Source of the DNA: a virus
IMG/VR virus record: IMGVR_UViG_3300008459_012190
Location: 1-53,516 of that record
Direction: 5' to 3' (one strand)
Length of the DNA stretch: 53,516 nucleotides
Numbering within the stretch: the stretch's first letter is position 1; each line of letters begins with the position of its first letter. Below the pieces are notes generated by a model. The model was not told where the DNA came from, ran no database searches, and saw nothing but the letters and a program-made list of their open reading frames with translations. The translations under genes and the position numbers were made by a program. Shown one piece after another: positions 24,379 to 32,729 of the stretch.

Positions 24379-26289
24379 ATGATGTTTGATTTAACGGGAA
24401 GGTCTTTTATTGGTGTGGTTGCCGATAATAAAGATCCAAAAAAACTAGGAAGATGTAGAGTAAGGGTTGTAAATATATTCGATCTTATACCAGTTGAGGA
24501 TATACCTTGGGCTACTCCAAGAAAAGATGTTAATGGTAATTACTTTAATGTTCCTGAAGTCGGAAAAATAGTCAACGTATATTTCGATGAGGGAAATATT
24601 TATAAACCCGAGTTTACATCAGCGGAGCATTATAGCGCAAGACTTGAGGAAAAACTAAAAAAATTATCTCAAGATGCACCCTCATCCGATGTTTTAGATG
24701 ATTATACATCAATGAAAGCTTTGCTTTTTGATTCGAGTACACAAATATATGTCAATGAAAGTGAGGGGTTAAAAATAGATCATAAATACCAAAGTATCCA
24801 TTTGGAACCTTCTAGTATAACTTTAAATCTGAAAGATAGAAATAGCACTTTGAACTTAGGCGATTCTTGTACAGATCAACCTATAATATTAGGGAGGAAT
24901 TTTATGGAATGGTTTGATAAATTCATTCGAAAATTGACATTCAACCCTTATTGGAGTTCAATATCAGGAGCATCTGTGATTCCACAGAATGGTTTAGCTG
25001 ATGTTCTATTAGAGTATGCTGAATTGAGGGATACTAAATTCCTATCTCATCACATCAAAGCTGTTGATAATAGTGAGGTCGATACAGTTGCTCAAACATC
25101 GAATAGTTTTCCTGTACATAGAGAGAATTTGGGACAAGCTGGTGATTACATCAAATCTTTAGATAAATTGTATAAACTCTCAAGAAAATTAAAAGATATT
25201 CCAAAACCATGGAAAAAGAGGAAAAAAAGATTTGATGTCAAGTATAAACCACCACAACAAAAAAGACCCATAGATGGTGTTCAGACACAACAGGGTTTGC
25301 CACAATCAAGTGGACCAGTTCAAAATACATCCAATCCAGATGCTGCTAAACCATCAGATGGAATAAACAATAGTTATAATTCACCTGCAAATCAAGATCA
25401 ATCCAACAGATATGATCCAAACATCAATGTTGAGTTTTATGAGGATGATGATGAGACTGCTAAAATTCTTAGATTTTTGCAATCGAAAAGTGGTACCAGT
25501 CCAATCACAGGTAAAACAGAAGATTATTTTGTTTTTGAAGACCCTTATATTTTGAACATTGTTGTATTTAGAAGTAGAGAACATGAGTATGGGACTGTTA
25601 CAAACAGATATGATGATAGGATGTGGGTTTTCTATAAAGATGATAAGGATCAATGGTCGACCATAAAAAAATATTCCGTAACAACAATGCCTGGTTGGAA
25701 AGTGGTGGATGGTAAAAAGACCGAGCCACCTATCTTACCTGAGAACGTCTGTTTTATAAACTATGGTCAATACTTGAACAGTTACCAATTAGGATATCAT
25801 AGTCCAGAAGACTATGGAAAAAGACATCCAGCATTGATTTGTGATAAAGTAGGAATTAGAATGAATAAATCAAAAGGTAAATATTCATTGACTAAATATG
25901 TAAACACTGGATTAAACACACAAATTGGTATAGATGTAGATGGATGGGTTTATGAAACCGGTATCAATATTCACGGGGCTATTCCACTTGATGAATCTGT
26001 TTATGGTGAAAATGGATTTACAAAAGCGGGTATAGTTTTTGATGAAGTGAATAGTTGGTCGATGGGTTGTATTGTTTTTAACAATCCCAATCAATATAGG
26101 TTGTTCTTGGGTTTATGTCAAGAGCAAAAAAACAAAGGAAAAAAATCTCAGTTCACAGTCACTGTAGCTTCTTATAGAGAATTTGAATTATTTGAAACCG
26201 ACAGTCTTTTTGAGGATGAAGATTCAGAGAAAGATAGTTCTGAGTTTGAGGATAGATTTCCAGATTTTGACGAAGATGACGATTATTAA
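24379..26289 (+). CDS. Spike protein: gp5-like OB domain fused to an L,D-transpeptidase-like domain
   Basis: 636 residues (numbers below count the second ATG as in the 637-residue frame). The N-terminal domain (about 10-80: FIGVVADNKDPKKLGRCRV, IPVEDIPWATP) is the OB fold of T4 gp5. In place of T4 lysozyme, the C-terminal part (about 455-600) has NIHGA (H533) and NSWSMGC (S562-x-G-C565), the His and Ser/Cys motifs of YkuD-like L,D-transpeptidase folds, used in phages as wall-degrading domains. A Pro/Gln-rich linker (about 290-350) and an acidic C-terminus flank it. The 3' end overlaps the helicase gene by 4 bases. No gp5 beta-helix repeat is apparent, so the needle may be a separate protein. 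The OB assignment is firm; the enzyme activity is inferred. Confidence 0.75.
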   Translation: MMFDLTGRSFIGVVADNKDPKKLGRCRVRVVNIFDLIPVEDIPWATPRKDVNGNYFNVPEVGKIVNVYFDEGNIYKPEFTSAEHYSARLEEKLKKLSQDAPSSDVLDDYTSMKALLFDSSTQIYVNESEGLKIDHKYQSIHLEPSSITLNLKDRNSTLNLGDSCTDQPIILGRNFMEWFDKFIRKLTFNPYWSSISGASVIPQNGLADVLLEYAELRDTKFLSHHIKAVDNSEVDTVAQTSNSFPVHRENLGQAGDYIKSLDKLYKLSRKLKDIPKPWKKRKKRFDVKYKPPQQKRPIDGVQTQQGLPQSSGPVQNTSNPDAAKPSDGINNSYNSPANQDQSNRYDPNINVEFYEDDDETAKILRFLQSKSGTSPITGKTEDYFVFEDPYILNIVVFRSREHEYGTVTNRYDDRMWVFYKDDKDQWSTIKKYSVTTMPGWKVVDGKKTEPPILPENVCFINYGQYLNSYQLGYHSPEDYGKRHPALICDKVGIRMNKSKGKYSLTKYVNTGLNTQIGIDVDGWVYETGINIHGAIPLDESVYGENGFTKAGIVFDEVNSWSMGCIVFNNPNQYRLFLGLCQEQKNKGKKSQFTVTVASYREFELFETDSLFEDEDSEKDSSEFEDRFPDFDEDDDY

Positions 26290-27923
26290 ATCGTCATTTT
26301 TATCTCCTTAAATGGATACTTCCGCTTAATGTAGAACTTTTGACGCTCCTTATAGTGATTATAAAGGATATTATTCATTTGACTTGGACTGAAAACATCT
26401 ACTAAATCAAAAATTGTTGCTACCTTTTTTTGATCATGCTTACGTAGAGCTCGACCAATTGATTGAATTATGATTTGTTCTGACTTGAAAGAATCAGCAA
26501 AAACCACATTAAATATAGCATTTATTGATACACCAGTTGATAATGTACCGAATGAAGCTACAAGCACCTTGACATTACCATCTGTTTTGTCCATTTCCTT
26601 TTTTATAAATTCACGTTCTTTATTACTTATCTCACCATCGATGTAATAAAAGTCTTTATCATTAATGTTACTTTTCAATTCATTTAAAATCTTTTGACCG
26701 TATTCAATAGTGTGAAATAGTATTAAAGTGTTGGAATCACACTTCTGTACCAATTTTACTATGAAATCCAATCGTTTTTGTGATTGTTGAATGAATTCTT
26801 TTTCTATTCTGAATGCGTCGGATCCAGCACCCATTTTTTTGATTTGACTTAATCTTTCATGTATATCTGGTAGATTATGATTTAGAATGACCGCTTTGAT
26901 TGTCATCGGTGTAATTGTACCCGATTCAACAAGTGTTGACGCTTCTATTTTGGTCACATTTGGTCCTAGTACAGATTGGATTGTTAATATCTCTAAGGTA
27001 TCATCATTTGGAAATGTACCACTGACACCAAATCTATTGTAAGCGTGTCCAAATGTTCTTTGTAGGATTGTGGTCAAAGTAGTACTTTTAGCCCCATGTG
27101 CTTCATCACAAGCAATGGTATGAAACTGTTCGAAGAATTCTTTTGGCCATTTCTCTAATGATTGATAACATCCGATATAAATGTTGGGTTTTACTGTTCC
27201 GACAAATTTCCTAGGTTTGTCAGACATTATCTCCTCCATTCTGATTTTTGATGGATTGTAATCCTCGTATTCTTCTTGAATTATATCAATGTTTGCATCT
27301 CTGAAATCTACACGGTTTGAATATTCATCTATGAAATTGAATCCATAATTATATTCCATTATATTTTCATAGAATTGTGTTACAAGGTTTATGGATGGTA
27401 CAATTATCAAGAATTTAGCATCTGAATCCACATTTTGTAAAATGTAAAATATGATTATGGATATCACTAAAGATTTCCCACCAGATGTAGCAACCTCAGC
27501 CATACAATATCTATTTTTGAGTATTTTAAAGGCGGTTTCTATTTGGTAATCGTAAGGCATAAATGGTATCCATTGACCTGTCTTTTTGTCTTTAATTTTA
27601 TGATTTTTGAAAAAATCTTGACAGAAATCTTTTACAGATTCCAAACTCACATTTCTGTTTAAAGGAAAATCTTCTTTATTCTCAAGGTTAAATGTCACCC
27701 CAATTTCTTTACAAGCTTTATAACATTCTCTCCATAATCCTAAATTTACTTTACCATTATCGAAGTAGGTTTTTTTTCCCGACCACACACCCATTTTCAC
27801 AGCTGGTAGAAAACGATGTCCCTTTACAAATCTTTCTAACCAGATAGATAATTGATGGTATTCAATCCGCGTGGATTGACTTACAATCAACTTTTCCTCA
27901 TTTGGATCATATCTGAAATTCAT
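26286..27923 (-). CDS. uvsW: UvsW-type superfamily 2 DNA/RNA helicase
   Basis: 545 residues. Motifs in order: Q-motif region around PYDYQIETA (122-130), Walker A ATSGGKS (145-151), DEAH (273-276, in ACDEAHGAKS), SGT motif III (FGVSGTFPND), and motif VI QSIGRALRKHD. The A-T-S-[AG]-G-K-S Walker variant and the length match T4 UvsW (587 residues), which unwinds branched DNA and R-loops to switch replication and repair modes. An N-terminal domain (about 1-110) precedes the helicase core, as in UvsW. It has a TATATA element before its ATG. The gene converges with and overlaps the spike gene by 4 bases. Confidence 0.88.
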   Translation of the reverse strand: MNFRYDPNEEKLIVSQSTRIEYHQLSIWLERFVKGHRFLPAVKMGVWSGKKTYFDNGKVNLGLWRECYKACKEIGVTFNLENKEDFPLNRNVSLESVKDFCQDFFKNHKIKDKKTGQWIPFMPYDYQIETAFKILKNRYCMAEVATSGGKSLVISIIIFYILQNVDSDAKFLIIVPSINLVTQFYENIMEYNYGFNFIDEYSNRVDFRDANIDIIQEEYEDYNPSKIRMEEIMSDKPRKFVGTVKPNIYIGCYQSLEKWPKEFFEQFHTIACDEAHGAKSTTLTTILQRTFGHAYNRFGVSGTFPNDDTLEILTIQSVLGPNVTKIEASTLVESGTITPMTIKAVILNHNLPDIHERLSQIKKMGAGSDAFRIEKEFIQQSQKRLDFIVKLVQKCDSNTLILFHTIEYGQKILNELKSNINDKDFYYIDGEISNKEREFIKKEMDKTDGNVKVLVASFGTLSTGVSINAIFNVVFADSFKSEQIIIQSIGRALRKHDQKKVATIFDLVDVFSPSQMNNILYNHYKERQKFYIKRKYPFKEIKMTI

Positions 27924-28020
27924 ATAATTTATATATGAATTTATTGGGTTGTTTTTGTTATTTTGGGGACCATGAGATTATGATATATACATATACCGCA
28001 CATAAAAATTAAAACAAAAT

Positions 28021-28299
28021 ATGAATTTTTTCAAAAAAATCCTTGATTTCTTTGGATTTGGTAGTGACCAAAAAGAAAACACAATTACCACTGATGGGGC
28101 CATGATGATGAAACCAGTAGAGAGTATCAAACCAAAAGAACAATCCGTCGAGGCTCCTACAGTCAAGAAGAAACCTTATAGAAATAGAAGACCAAGACCT
28201 AAGAAACCGGCAGAAACTCAAGAACCAAAATCTGAAGAGAAACCAAAAAAGAAATCAAATTGGAGAAAACCAAAACCAAAAAAGAAAGTAGATGAATAA
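28021..28299 (+). CDS. Small very basic protein, tag-like N-terminus
   Basis: 92 residues. The N-terminus MNFFKKILDFFGFGSDQKE is a basic-aromatic stretch close to the tag, followed by a Lys/Arg/Pro tail (about 45-92: KKKPYRNRRPRPKK and more) like histone H1 or a DNA-condensing protein. A nucleic-acid-binding, possibly packaged, protein is a reasonable inference. A strong bidirectional terminator follows immediately. Confidence 0.6.
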   Translation: MNFFKKILDFFGFGSDQKENTITTDGAMMMKPVESIKPKEQSVEAPTVKKKPYRNRRPRPKKPAETQEPKSEEKPKKKSNWRKPKPKKKVDE

Positions 28300-28326
28300 A
28301 AAAAACCCCTAACGGGGTTTTTTTTA
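28297..28326. terminator. Bidirectional terminator
   Basis: A-run, stem ACCCC/GGGGT with loop TAAC, T-run. It lies between the converging basic-protein and clpP genes. Confidence 0.85.
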
Positions 28327-28989
28327 TTTACGTTTGATTATTTCATCAATCATTCCATAATTCAAAGCTTCCTCTGCTGTCATCCAATAATCTCTATCGG
28401 AATCCTTTTCAACTCTATCATAAGATTTACCGGTTCTGTCAGATATTATTGTATGTAATTCTTTCTTTAGTGAGTTAATTTCTTTGGCATCAATTTCCAA
28501 ATCAGAGGCTTGTAGATACCCACCAAAACCTGCGAGTGGTTGGTGTATCATTGTTCTAGCTCTTTTAAGTGATTTCCTTTTTCCTTTTGCACCACAACAT
28601 AATAGCACAGCTGCCATACTAGCTGCTAGTCCGGTATTGATTGTAACGATATCTGGTTTGATATATTCCATAGTATCGAGAAGACCCAATCCTGAATAGA
28701 CACTACCACCAGGCGAATCTATATAGATTTTGATATCTTTATCATCGTCCATCTGTTCAAGATAAAGGAGTTGTGCCTTTATGATATTACAAATATCAGA
28801 TTCCATTTCAGTGGACAAGAATATAATTCGATTATTGATCAACTTGGTAAATATATCGACCATGATACCATCACTAGTATCATCTAAGATGTGGTGAGTA
28901 GAATTCAATTTTGATTTGTAAGAGGAAACAAATGTTGATGAAATCCTATGGTGTTTGGTTAAATAATTTTCTAAATCTTTATTTGTCAT
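28324..28989 (-). CDS. clpP: ClpP-like serine protease
   Basis: 221 residues, close to bacterial ClpP (about 200). Motifs: the DSPGG oxyanion strand (91-95), catalytic Ser124 in GLAASMAA, His149 in RTMIHQPLAG, and Asp200 in DSDRDYWM, at the spacing of the E. coli triad. An N-terminal extension of about 30 residues precedes the fold. Phage ClpP-like proteases are known both as prohead maturation proteases and as recruited Clp-type proteases. The divergent tagged/internal protein genes make the prohead-protease role attractive, because the tag would need a processing enzyme, but a T4-type gp21 protease may lie outside the window. No ATPase partner is in the window. Confidence 0.88.
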   Translation of the reverse strand: MTNKDLENYLTKHHRISSTFVSSYKSKLNSTHHILDDTSDGIMVDIFTKLINNRIIFLSTEMESDICNIIKAQLLYLEQMDDDKDIKIYIDSPGGSVYSGLGLLDTMEYIKPDIVTINTGLAASMAAVLLCCGAKGKRKSLKRARTMIHQPLAGFGGYLQASDLEIDAKEINSLKKELHTIISDRTGKSYDRVEKDSDRDYWMTAEEALNYGMIDEIIKRK

Positions 28990-29052
28990 CTTGGAATGTT
29001 TTTATTTTTAGAATTTTTTCGGAATAAGTTGAATTGAAAATAAGAATTCGGA

Positions 29053-29065
29053 TTTTTATATATAC
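29053..29065 (+). promoter_or_regulatory. Late-type TATATA element
   Basis: TTTTTATATATAC, 19 bases before the ATG at 29085. It is nearly palindromic and could also serve clpP on the minus strand. Confidence 0.35.
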
Positions 29066-29084
29066 TGAAAAAAGATTTATAATT

Positions 29085-29405
29085 ATGAAAACTACAATTG
29101 AAGTTCAAGGTTATGAGATCAAAATCGACGAGATGAACGATAAGATTATGATTTCTGCTGAAAAAGATGGTGAAGTTGTTGAGCAATTTGAACTCGAAAT
29201 CGATCCTGGTTTTGAAGATGATAATATGGGTGGTATGGAACCATTCGAAGGTGATGAAGAAGAAGATTTTGAAGAAATGGATGACATGGATGATGATGAC
29301 ATGGAAGACATGGAAGAAGGAGATGATGACATGGAAGAAGATGAGGAAGAAGAAGGCGAAAGTAAATTAGAATCTTTCTCTCACTTCGTAAAAAGACGTA
29401 AATAA
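29085..29405 (+). CDS. Strongly acidic small protein (scaffold/core-like)
   Basis: 106 residues from ATG 29085. The first 50 residues are a beta-rich domain (TTIEVQGYEIKIDEMND, MISAEKDGEVVEQFELEID), followed by an almost pure Asp/Glu/Met tract (about 55-92) and a short basic end (ESFSHFVKRRK). It resembles, in size and charge only, the acidic prohead core proteins of T4 (gp67/gp68). The gene stops one base before the HAD-like gene start, so it is co-transcribed with the two tagged genes that follow. A role in the prohead core or as a partner of the basic proteins is inferred. Confidence 0.5.
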   Translation: MKTTIEVQGYEIKIDEMNDKIMISAEKDGEVVEQFELEIDPGFEDDNMGGMEPFEGDEEEDFEEMDDMDDDDMEDMEEGDDDMEEDEEEEGESKLESFSHFVKRRK

Positions 29406-29406
29406 A

Positions 29407-30501
29407 ATGATCAAACGTTTTGAACAATTTAGCGGTGAAGATACCGAACTACATTATTATGCTTTAGATTGGGATGATAATATTCTTCACATGCCTACTA
29501 AAATCTTAATGGATGAAAAAGTAGGAGACAGCTGGAAACCAATAGATGTTTCTACTGCTGAATTTGCCAAATTGCGTCAAGACACTGAAAATTATAGATT
29601 ACGAAACGGAGATCCAGTTGTGGCTTTTTCTGAATTCAGAGATACCGGATCCAGAGGTGATATATCATTTTTACAAGATGTACAGATAGCTATCTCACAA
29701 AATTCCTTAGCTCCATCTTGGGATTCATTTATTAAATGTTTATCCGAAGGAGCCCTTTTTGCAATTATAACTGCAAGAGGTCACGAACCATCCTCAATAA
29801 GGAGGGGAGTTGAATACATAATTGATACAATCTTACCTAAGATACCATCTCAAAATCCGGGTTATTCTGTGGCTGATGAGATGTTTCAACAGTTGAAGAA
29901 ATTCAAATATATTTTTGGTACTGATCATTCAGGTGATTTACAATTAAAAGGACAACCTTCACAAAATAAACTAGTCAAGAGTTATTTAGATTCTTGTAGT
30001 TTTTTTGGTGTTAGTTCACCAAGTTTTGCTAAACAATTTGGTGAAGGTAGTGCTTCAAATCCAGAAAAGGCTAAGGAGATGGCACTCGATTACTTTGTAG
30101 AAAGATGTAATGAGTTCGGATCAAGAATTGGTGCTAAAGCTGTATCTGTTGGATTTTCAGATGATGATCCAAAAAATGTTGAACACGTCGAGAAGTTTTT
30201 CAAAGAAAAACTACCTTCAATCGGTGGTAGTGTAAAATTGAGTTTGTATAAGACGACTGACCCGACAATCAAGGGTGGTGAGGTTATGAAATTTACTGAA
30301 ACGTCACACCAAACTCCAGGATTAGAAAGTTCAGTGTTACCGTTCACCAAATGGAATAATATGACACAAAGATTATATCCATCTACAAAAGATGCCCCTA
30401 CAGATGATTATCATAATCAACTGATTAATCAAGTAAGCCAAGCAAAAGATTTATATAAAAAATTCGCTTTTAAAAGAAAAAAAAATAAATTAAAAAAATG
30501 A
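29407..30501 (+). CDS. Tagged HAD-superfamily-like hydrolase
   Basis: 364 residues. N-terminus MIKRFEQFSGEDTEL is the tag. The following domain carries HAD motif I D21-x-D23 (ALDWDDNIL), motif II T122 in AIITARGHEP, and an acidic motif near VGFSDDDPKN (251-256) that can serve as motif IV. These residues are what a phosphatase/nucleotidase of the HAD family needs; the substrate is unknown. The C-terminus is basic (FAFKRKKNKLKK). The gene is in an operon with the acidic protein upstream and a tagged small protein downstream (ATGA overlap). If packaged, it would be an unusual enzymatic internal protein. Confidence 0.65.
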   Translation: MIKRFEQFSGEDTELHYYALDWDDNILHMPTKILMDEKVGDSWKPIDVSTAEFAKLRQDTENYRLRNGDPVVAFSEFRDTGSRGDISFLQDVQIAISQNSLAPSWDSFIKCLSEGALFAIITARGHEPSSIRRGVEYIIDTILPKIPSQNPGYSVADEMFQQLKKFKYIFGTDHSGDLQLKGQPSQNKLVKSYLDSCSFFGVSSPSFAKQFGEGSASNPEKAKEMALDYFVERCNEFGSRIGAKAVSVGFSDDDPKNVEHVEKFFKEKLPSIGGSVKLSLYKTTDPTIKGGEVMKFTETSHQTPGLESSVLPFTKWNNMTQRLYPSTKDAPTDDYHNQLINQVSQAKDLYKKFAFKRKKNKLKK

Positions 30502-30923
30502 AACATTTAAGAACTTTTGAATCTTGGGAAAATTCCTCTGATAATTCGGTAGAAGAATCTTGGGGGATGGGTAAAGAAGAAATGATGGAATACCTTTGTC
30601 GTTGTGGATACCCACTTAAAGATCTTATGTCTATGGCAGAGGAAGATTTACATACTATGTGTATGGAAACCGGTCAACAAGGTATGACTGAAAAGAAAGG
30701 TGAGAAATGGATTGCTGATGCCATCAAAAGACCTGGTACTCTAAGAAAGAAAATGGGTAAGAAAGAAGGTGAGAAAATTTCAGATGCTGAAATTGATGCC
30801 GAATTAACAAAATTACATAAGAAAGATAAAGATCCTGATAAAAAAGGTGACCAACTTTCTAAGAAAGATGCACAAAAGAAAAAGCAACTTACATTAGCTA
30901 AAACCTTAAAAGGAATGAAATAA
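30498..30923 (+). CDS. Tagged helical basic protein
   Basis: 141 residues starting MKHLRTFESWENSS, a clear tag. It then has a helical segment with a CRCGYPL motif (residues 34-40) and an AIKRPGTLRKKMGKKEGE motif (around 75-92), a pattern (IK-x-PG-x-L-x-K) that recurs in many phage proteins of unknown function; the C-terminus is very Lys-rich. Its ATG overlaps the HAD-like gene's stop, so they are translated together. A DNA-binding internal protein is a plausible guess. Confidence 0.6.
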   Translation: MKHLRTFESWENSSDNSVEESWGMGKEEMMEYLCRCGYPLKDLMSMAEEDLHTMCMETGQQGMTEKKGEKWIADAIKRPGTLRKKMGKKEGEKISDAEIDAELTKLHKKDKDPDKKGDQLSKKDAQKKKQLTLAKTLKGMK

Positions 30924-30924
30924 T

Positions 30925-30955
30925 AAAAAAGACACCACTTAGGTGTCTTTTTTAT
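30925..30955. terminator. Bidirectional terminator
   Basis: Stem GACACC (30931-30936) / GGTGTC (30942-30947) with flanking A- and T-runs, serving the plus-strand operon ending at 30923 and the minus-strand operon ending at 30952. Confidence 0.85.
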
Positions 30956-31260
30956 TTAAGTATATCTTCAATCTTTATATCCCTTTCCCTTGATTTATCA
31001 ATTAGATAATAAACTGAGTTTTTAGTTTCAAAAGTAAATTCATCAATAATTTTTGTTACCGATGTTGTTTGGAATGGTCTACCAAATCCATCCCTATTGC
31101 TTGAACCAAAAAATAAAAATGATTCACCAATTTTTGGTTTATCAAAATAGTGACCAATGAAAGTTTCACCAACTTCTATAGCTGGACTATCTTTCAAAGA
31201 TTTCTTTTTCATTAACTTACCTTCAATTACTTTTTTGTCTTGTGATATTACCTTTTTCAT
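30952..31260 (-). CDS. Hypothetical small beta-rich protein
   Basis: 102 residues; an internal ATG at 31212 would give 86 residues and avoid a 38-base overlap with the upstream gene, so the start is uncertain. It is beta-rich (ETFIGHYFDKPKIGESFLFFGS, TKIIDEFTFETKNSVYYLI) with a basic N-terminus, an SH3- or cold-shock-like layout with no clear family. It is the last gene of the early-type minus operon that starts at 32669 with a host-type promoter. Confidence 0.5.
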   Translation of the reverse strand: MKKVISQDKKVIEGKLMKKKSLKDSPAIEVGETFIGHYFDKPKIGESFLFFGSSNRDGFGRPFQTTSVTKIIDEFTFETKNSVYYLIDKSRERDIKIEDILK

Positions 31261-32134
31261 AACTTTCTAAAAATTTTTCAACATAGTTTTTATTATATAA
31301 CATTTTAATAATGAAGTAGTTGTTTGTTGCAAACTCTCTGAACCAACCAGAACACAAAGTTGTACAAATCCTCATAAGTGCCCAATCAAAAGATTCATCA
31401 CTTGTATATCCCTTACCACCACCAAAAATCATAGGTAGTATTTTTCTTTCAAGGGCAATTACATAAGCCTCTTCTAAAACACATTGACACTTATGCTCAT
31501 ATGGAAATATTCTCCACAAATTTCTATCACACAAAGCAGAAGTTTTTTCTACGATCATTTTTTCAAAAAGTGGTCTATCATAATGTGCCATCACTTTATG
31601 AATTTCATCGTGGATGAAATATGATTTAACATAATCTTTGGATTGTCCGAAGAAATTATCCACAGATTTATTAAGTGATGGTGTTTTTAACTCACCTAAT
31701 CTAAATTCTGTTTCTTTGTAATTAATTAAAGTGATTTCACTTAATTTATCTTCACCCCATAATTGTTCATGTAGAAAACAATAATCGTGGATATGTTTTT
31801 TGAATTTGATTGGAAAGTTGATATGGCTCTTCTTTAAAGAAAATATTACTTCTTTAGAAGCGAACACATTAGCCCTATCATAATCCAAATACATCTTTAG
31901 TGATACTGACTTATCAGCTAACAAAACTTCTACGTTGTAGGTGTCAAAAATATCAGTTTTGTTTTGAATGTTTTTCAACAAGACTGTGTGTTCACTTTTT
32001 TTAATTTCACAAGGTTGTAAAAGTTCAACAAGATAATCTATATCATTAGTAAAACCAATAACATCGATATCACTAACCTTCCTTGGAAAGTCAGGATAGT
32101 GGAATTTAAGTGCTTTTGAACCTACAATTAACAT
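31223..32134 (-). CDS. Nucleotidyltransferase-like protein
   Basis: 303 residues. The N-terminus has the polymerase-beta nucleotidyltransferase signature: hydrophobic-GS-K-A-L (G5, S6) followed by S-D-I-D (D22, D24), with a third acidic candidate further on in the VEVLLAD segment (about 68-74). This protein type is recurrent in Bacteroidota and T4-like phages. The C-terminal half (about 115-290) is helical with a central Cys-rich patch and His residues. The substrate (RNA, protein or nucleotide) is unknown. The gene lies in the early-type operon. Confidence 0.7.
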   Translation of the reverse strand: MLIVGSKALKFHYPDFPRKVSDIDVIGFTNDIDYLVELLQPCEIKKSEHTVLLKNIQNKTDIFDTYNVEVLLADKSVSLKMYLDYDRANVFASKEVIFSLKKSHINFPIKFKKHIHDYCFLHEQLWGEDKLSEITLINYKETEFRLGELKTPSLNKSVDNFFGQSKDYVKSYFIHDEIHKVMAHYDRPLFEKMIVEKTSALCDRNLWRIFPYEHKCQCVLEEAYVIALERKILPMIFGGGKGYTSDESFDWALMRICTTLCSGWFREFATNNYFIIKMLYNKNYVEKFLESYEKGNITRQKSN

Positions 32135-32136
32135 AA

Positions 32137-32391
32137 TTAATAAGAGCTTTCGTAACTAGAATCATAACTAAAATCATCTTCCTCTCCAGGCTTGAATGAC
32201 CTTTCATCATCAAGTCTCATAAGATTAACAGGATCTAAAATTTGTGGACTAACTTTAACATCTAATCCATTTGACTTTGCTGTTTCTAATAAGTTTTCAA
32301 GTTTATTTTTGGATTCTCTTTGAGATAAAAATTCTTCTCTTGTGTCCGTTAGAATTTTGGATAATTGTTTGTAAAAATCTATGATTGTCAT
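32137..32391 (-). CDS. Hypothetical protein
   Basis: 84 residues, helical first half (IDFYKQLSKILTDTREEF) and a flexible Ser/Asp/Tyr-rich tail. No family recognised. The stop lies 2 bases before the start of the nucleotidyltransferase-like gene, and its start overlaps the upstream gene's stop (ATGA), so it is translationally coupled on both sides. Confidence 0.5.
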   Translation of the reverse strand: MTIIDFYKQLSKILTDTREEFLSQRESKNKLENLLETAKSNGLDVKVSPQILDPVNLMRLDDERSFKPGEEDDFSYDSSYESSY

Positions 32392-32669
32392 TTTTTTAAG
32401 ATATCATTTATAATGTGTTGTCTAAATTCATTTTTTGGAACAAAACGCATATGGTCATACCAAGTTGGTTCATTGTTATCATTTTTTATCACTAATGTTA
32501 TTTCATTTTGATATTTTTCCCAAACTTCTTGTACATCGGTGCTAGAATGTCCATAAATATCCATTATTTCATACTCTTTACCAACCGTTAGGTTTGCCCT
32601 AGAGTTTATTATACAAATTACAGATTCACCAGTTTTGAATCTCGAGTTATAAGGTATTATTTGTTCCAC
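32388..32669 (-). CDS. Small SH3-like protein (paralogue 3), GTG start
   Basis: 93 residues, with the same layout as the pair at 486-925: ANLTVGKEYEIMDI, ITLVIKNDNNEP, DHMRFVPKNEF, then a helix HIINDILKK. The start codon is GTG at 32667-32669, 4 bases after the -7 box of a host-type promoter, so the transcript is probably leaderless. First gene of the early-type operon (to 30952). The function is unknown; three scattered paralogues in one window suggest a lineage of small host-directed proteins. Confidence 0.6.
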   Translation of the reverse strand: MEQIIPYNSRFKTGESVICIINSRANLTVGKEYEIMDIYGHSSTDVQEVWEKYQNEITLVIKNDNNEPTWYDHMRFVPKNEFRQHIINDILKK

Positions 32670-32673
32670 AATA

Positions 32674-32704
32674 CAAAAGTATGAAAACTTATCTGAAATT
32701 CAAA
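32674..32704 (-). promoter_or_regulatory. Bacteroidota-type promoter (TTTG / TACTTTTG)
   Basis: Minus-strand TTTG (32701-32704), 19-base spacer, TACTTTTG (32674-32681), then 4 bases to a GTG start at 32669. Drives the four-gene minus operon ending at 30952. Confidence 0.7.
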
Positions 32705-32729
32705 GTATATATCATGAAAATTTTCTCAG

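Noticed and set aside
29111-29427. Minus-strand Ser/His/Pro-rich frames
   Set aside because: Antisense of the Asp/Glu/Met-rich tract of the acidic protein at 29085-29405.
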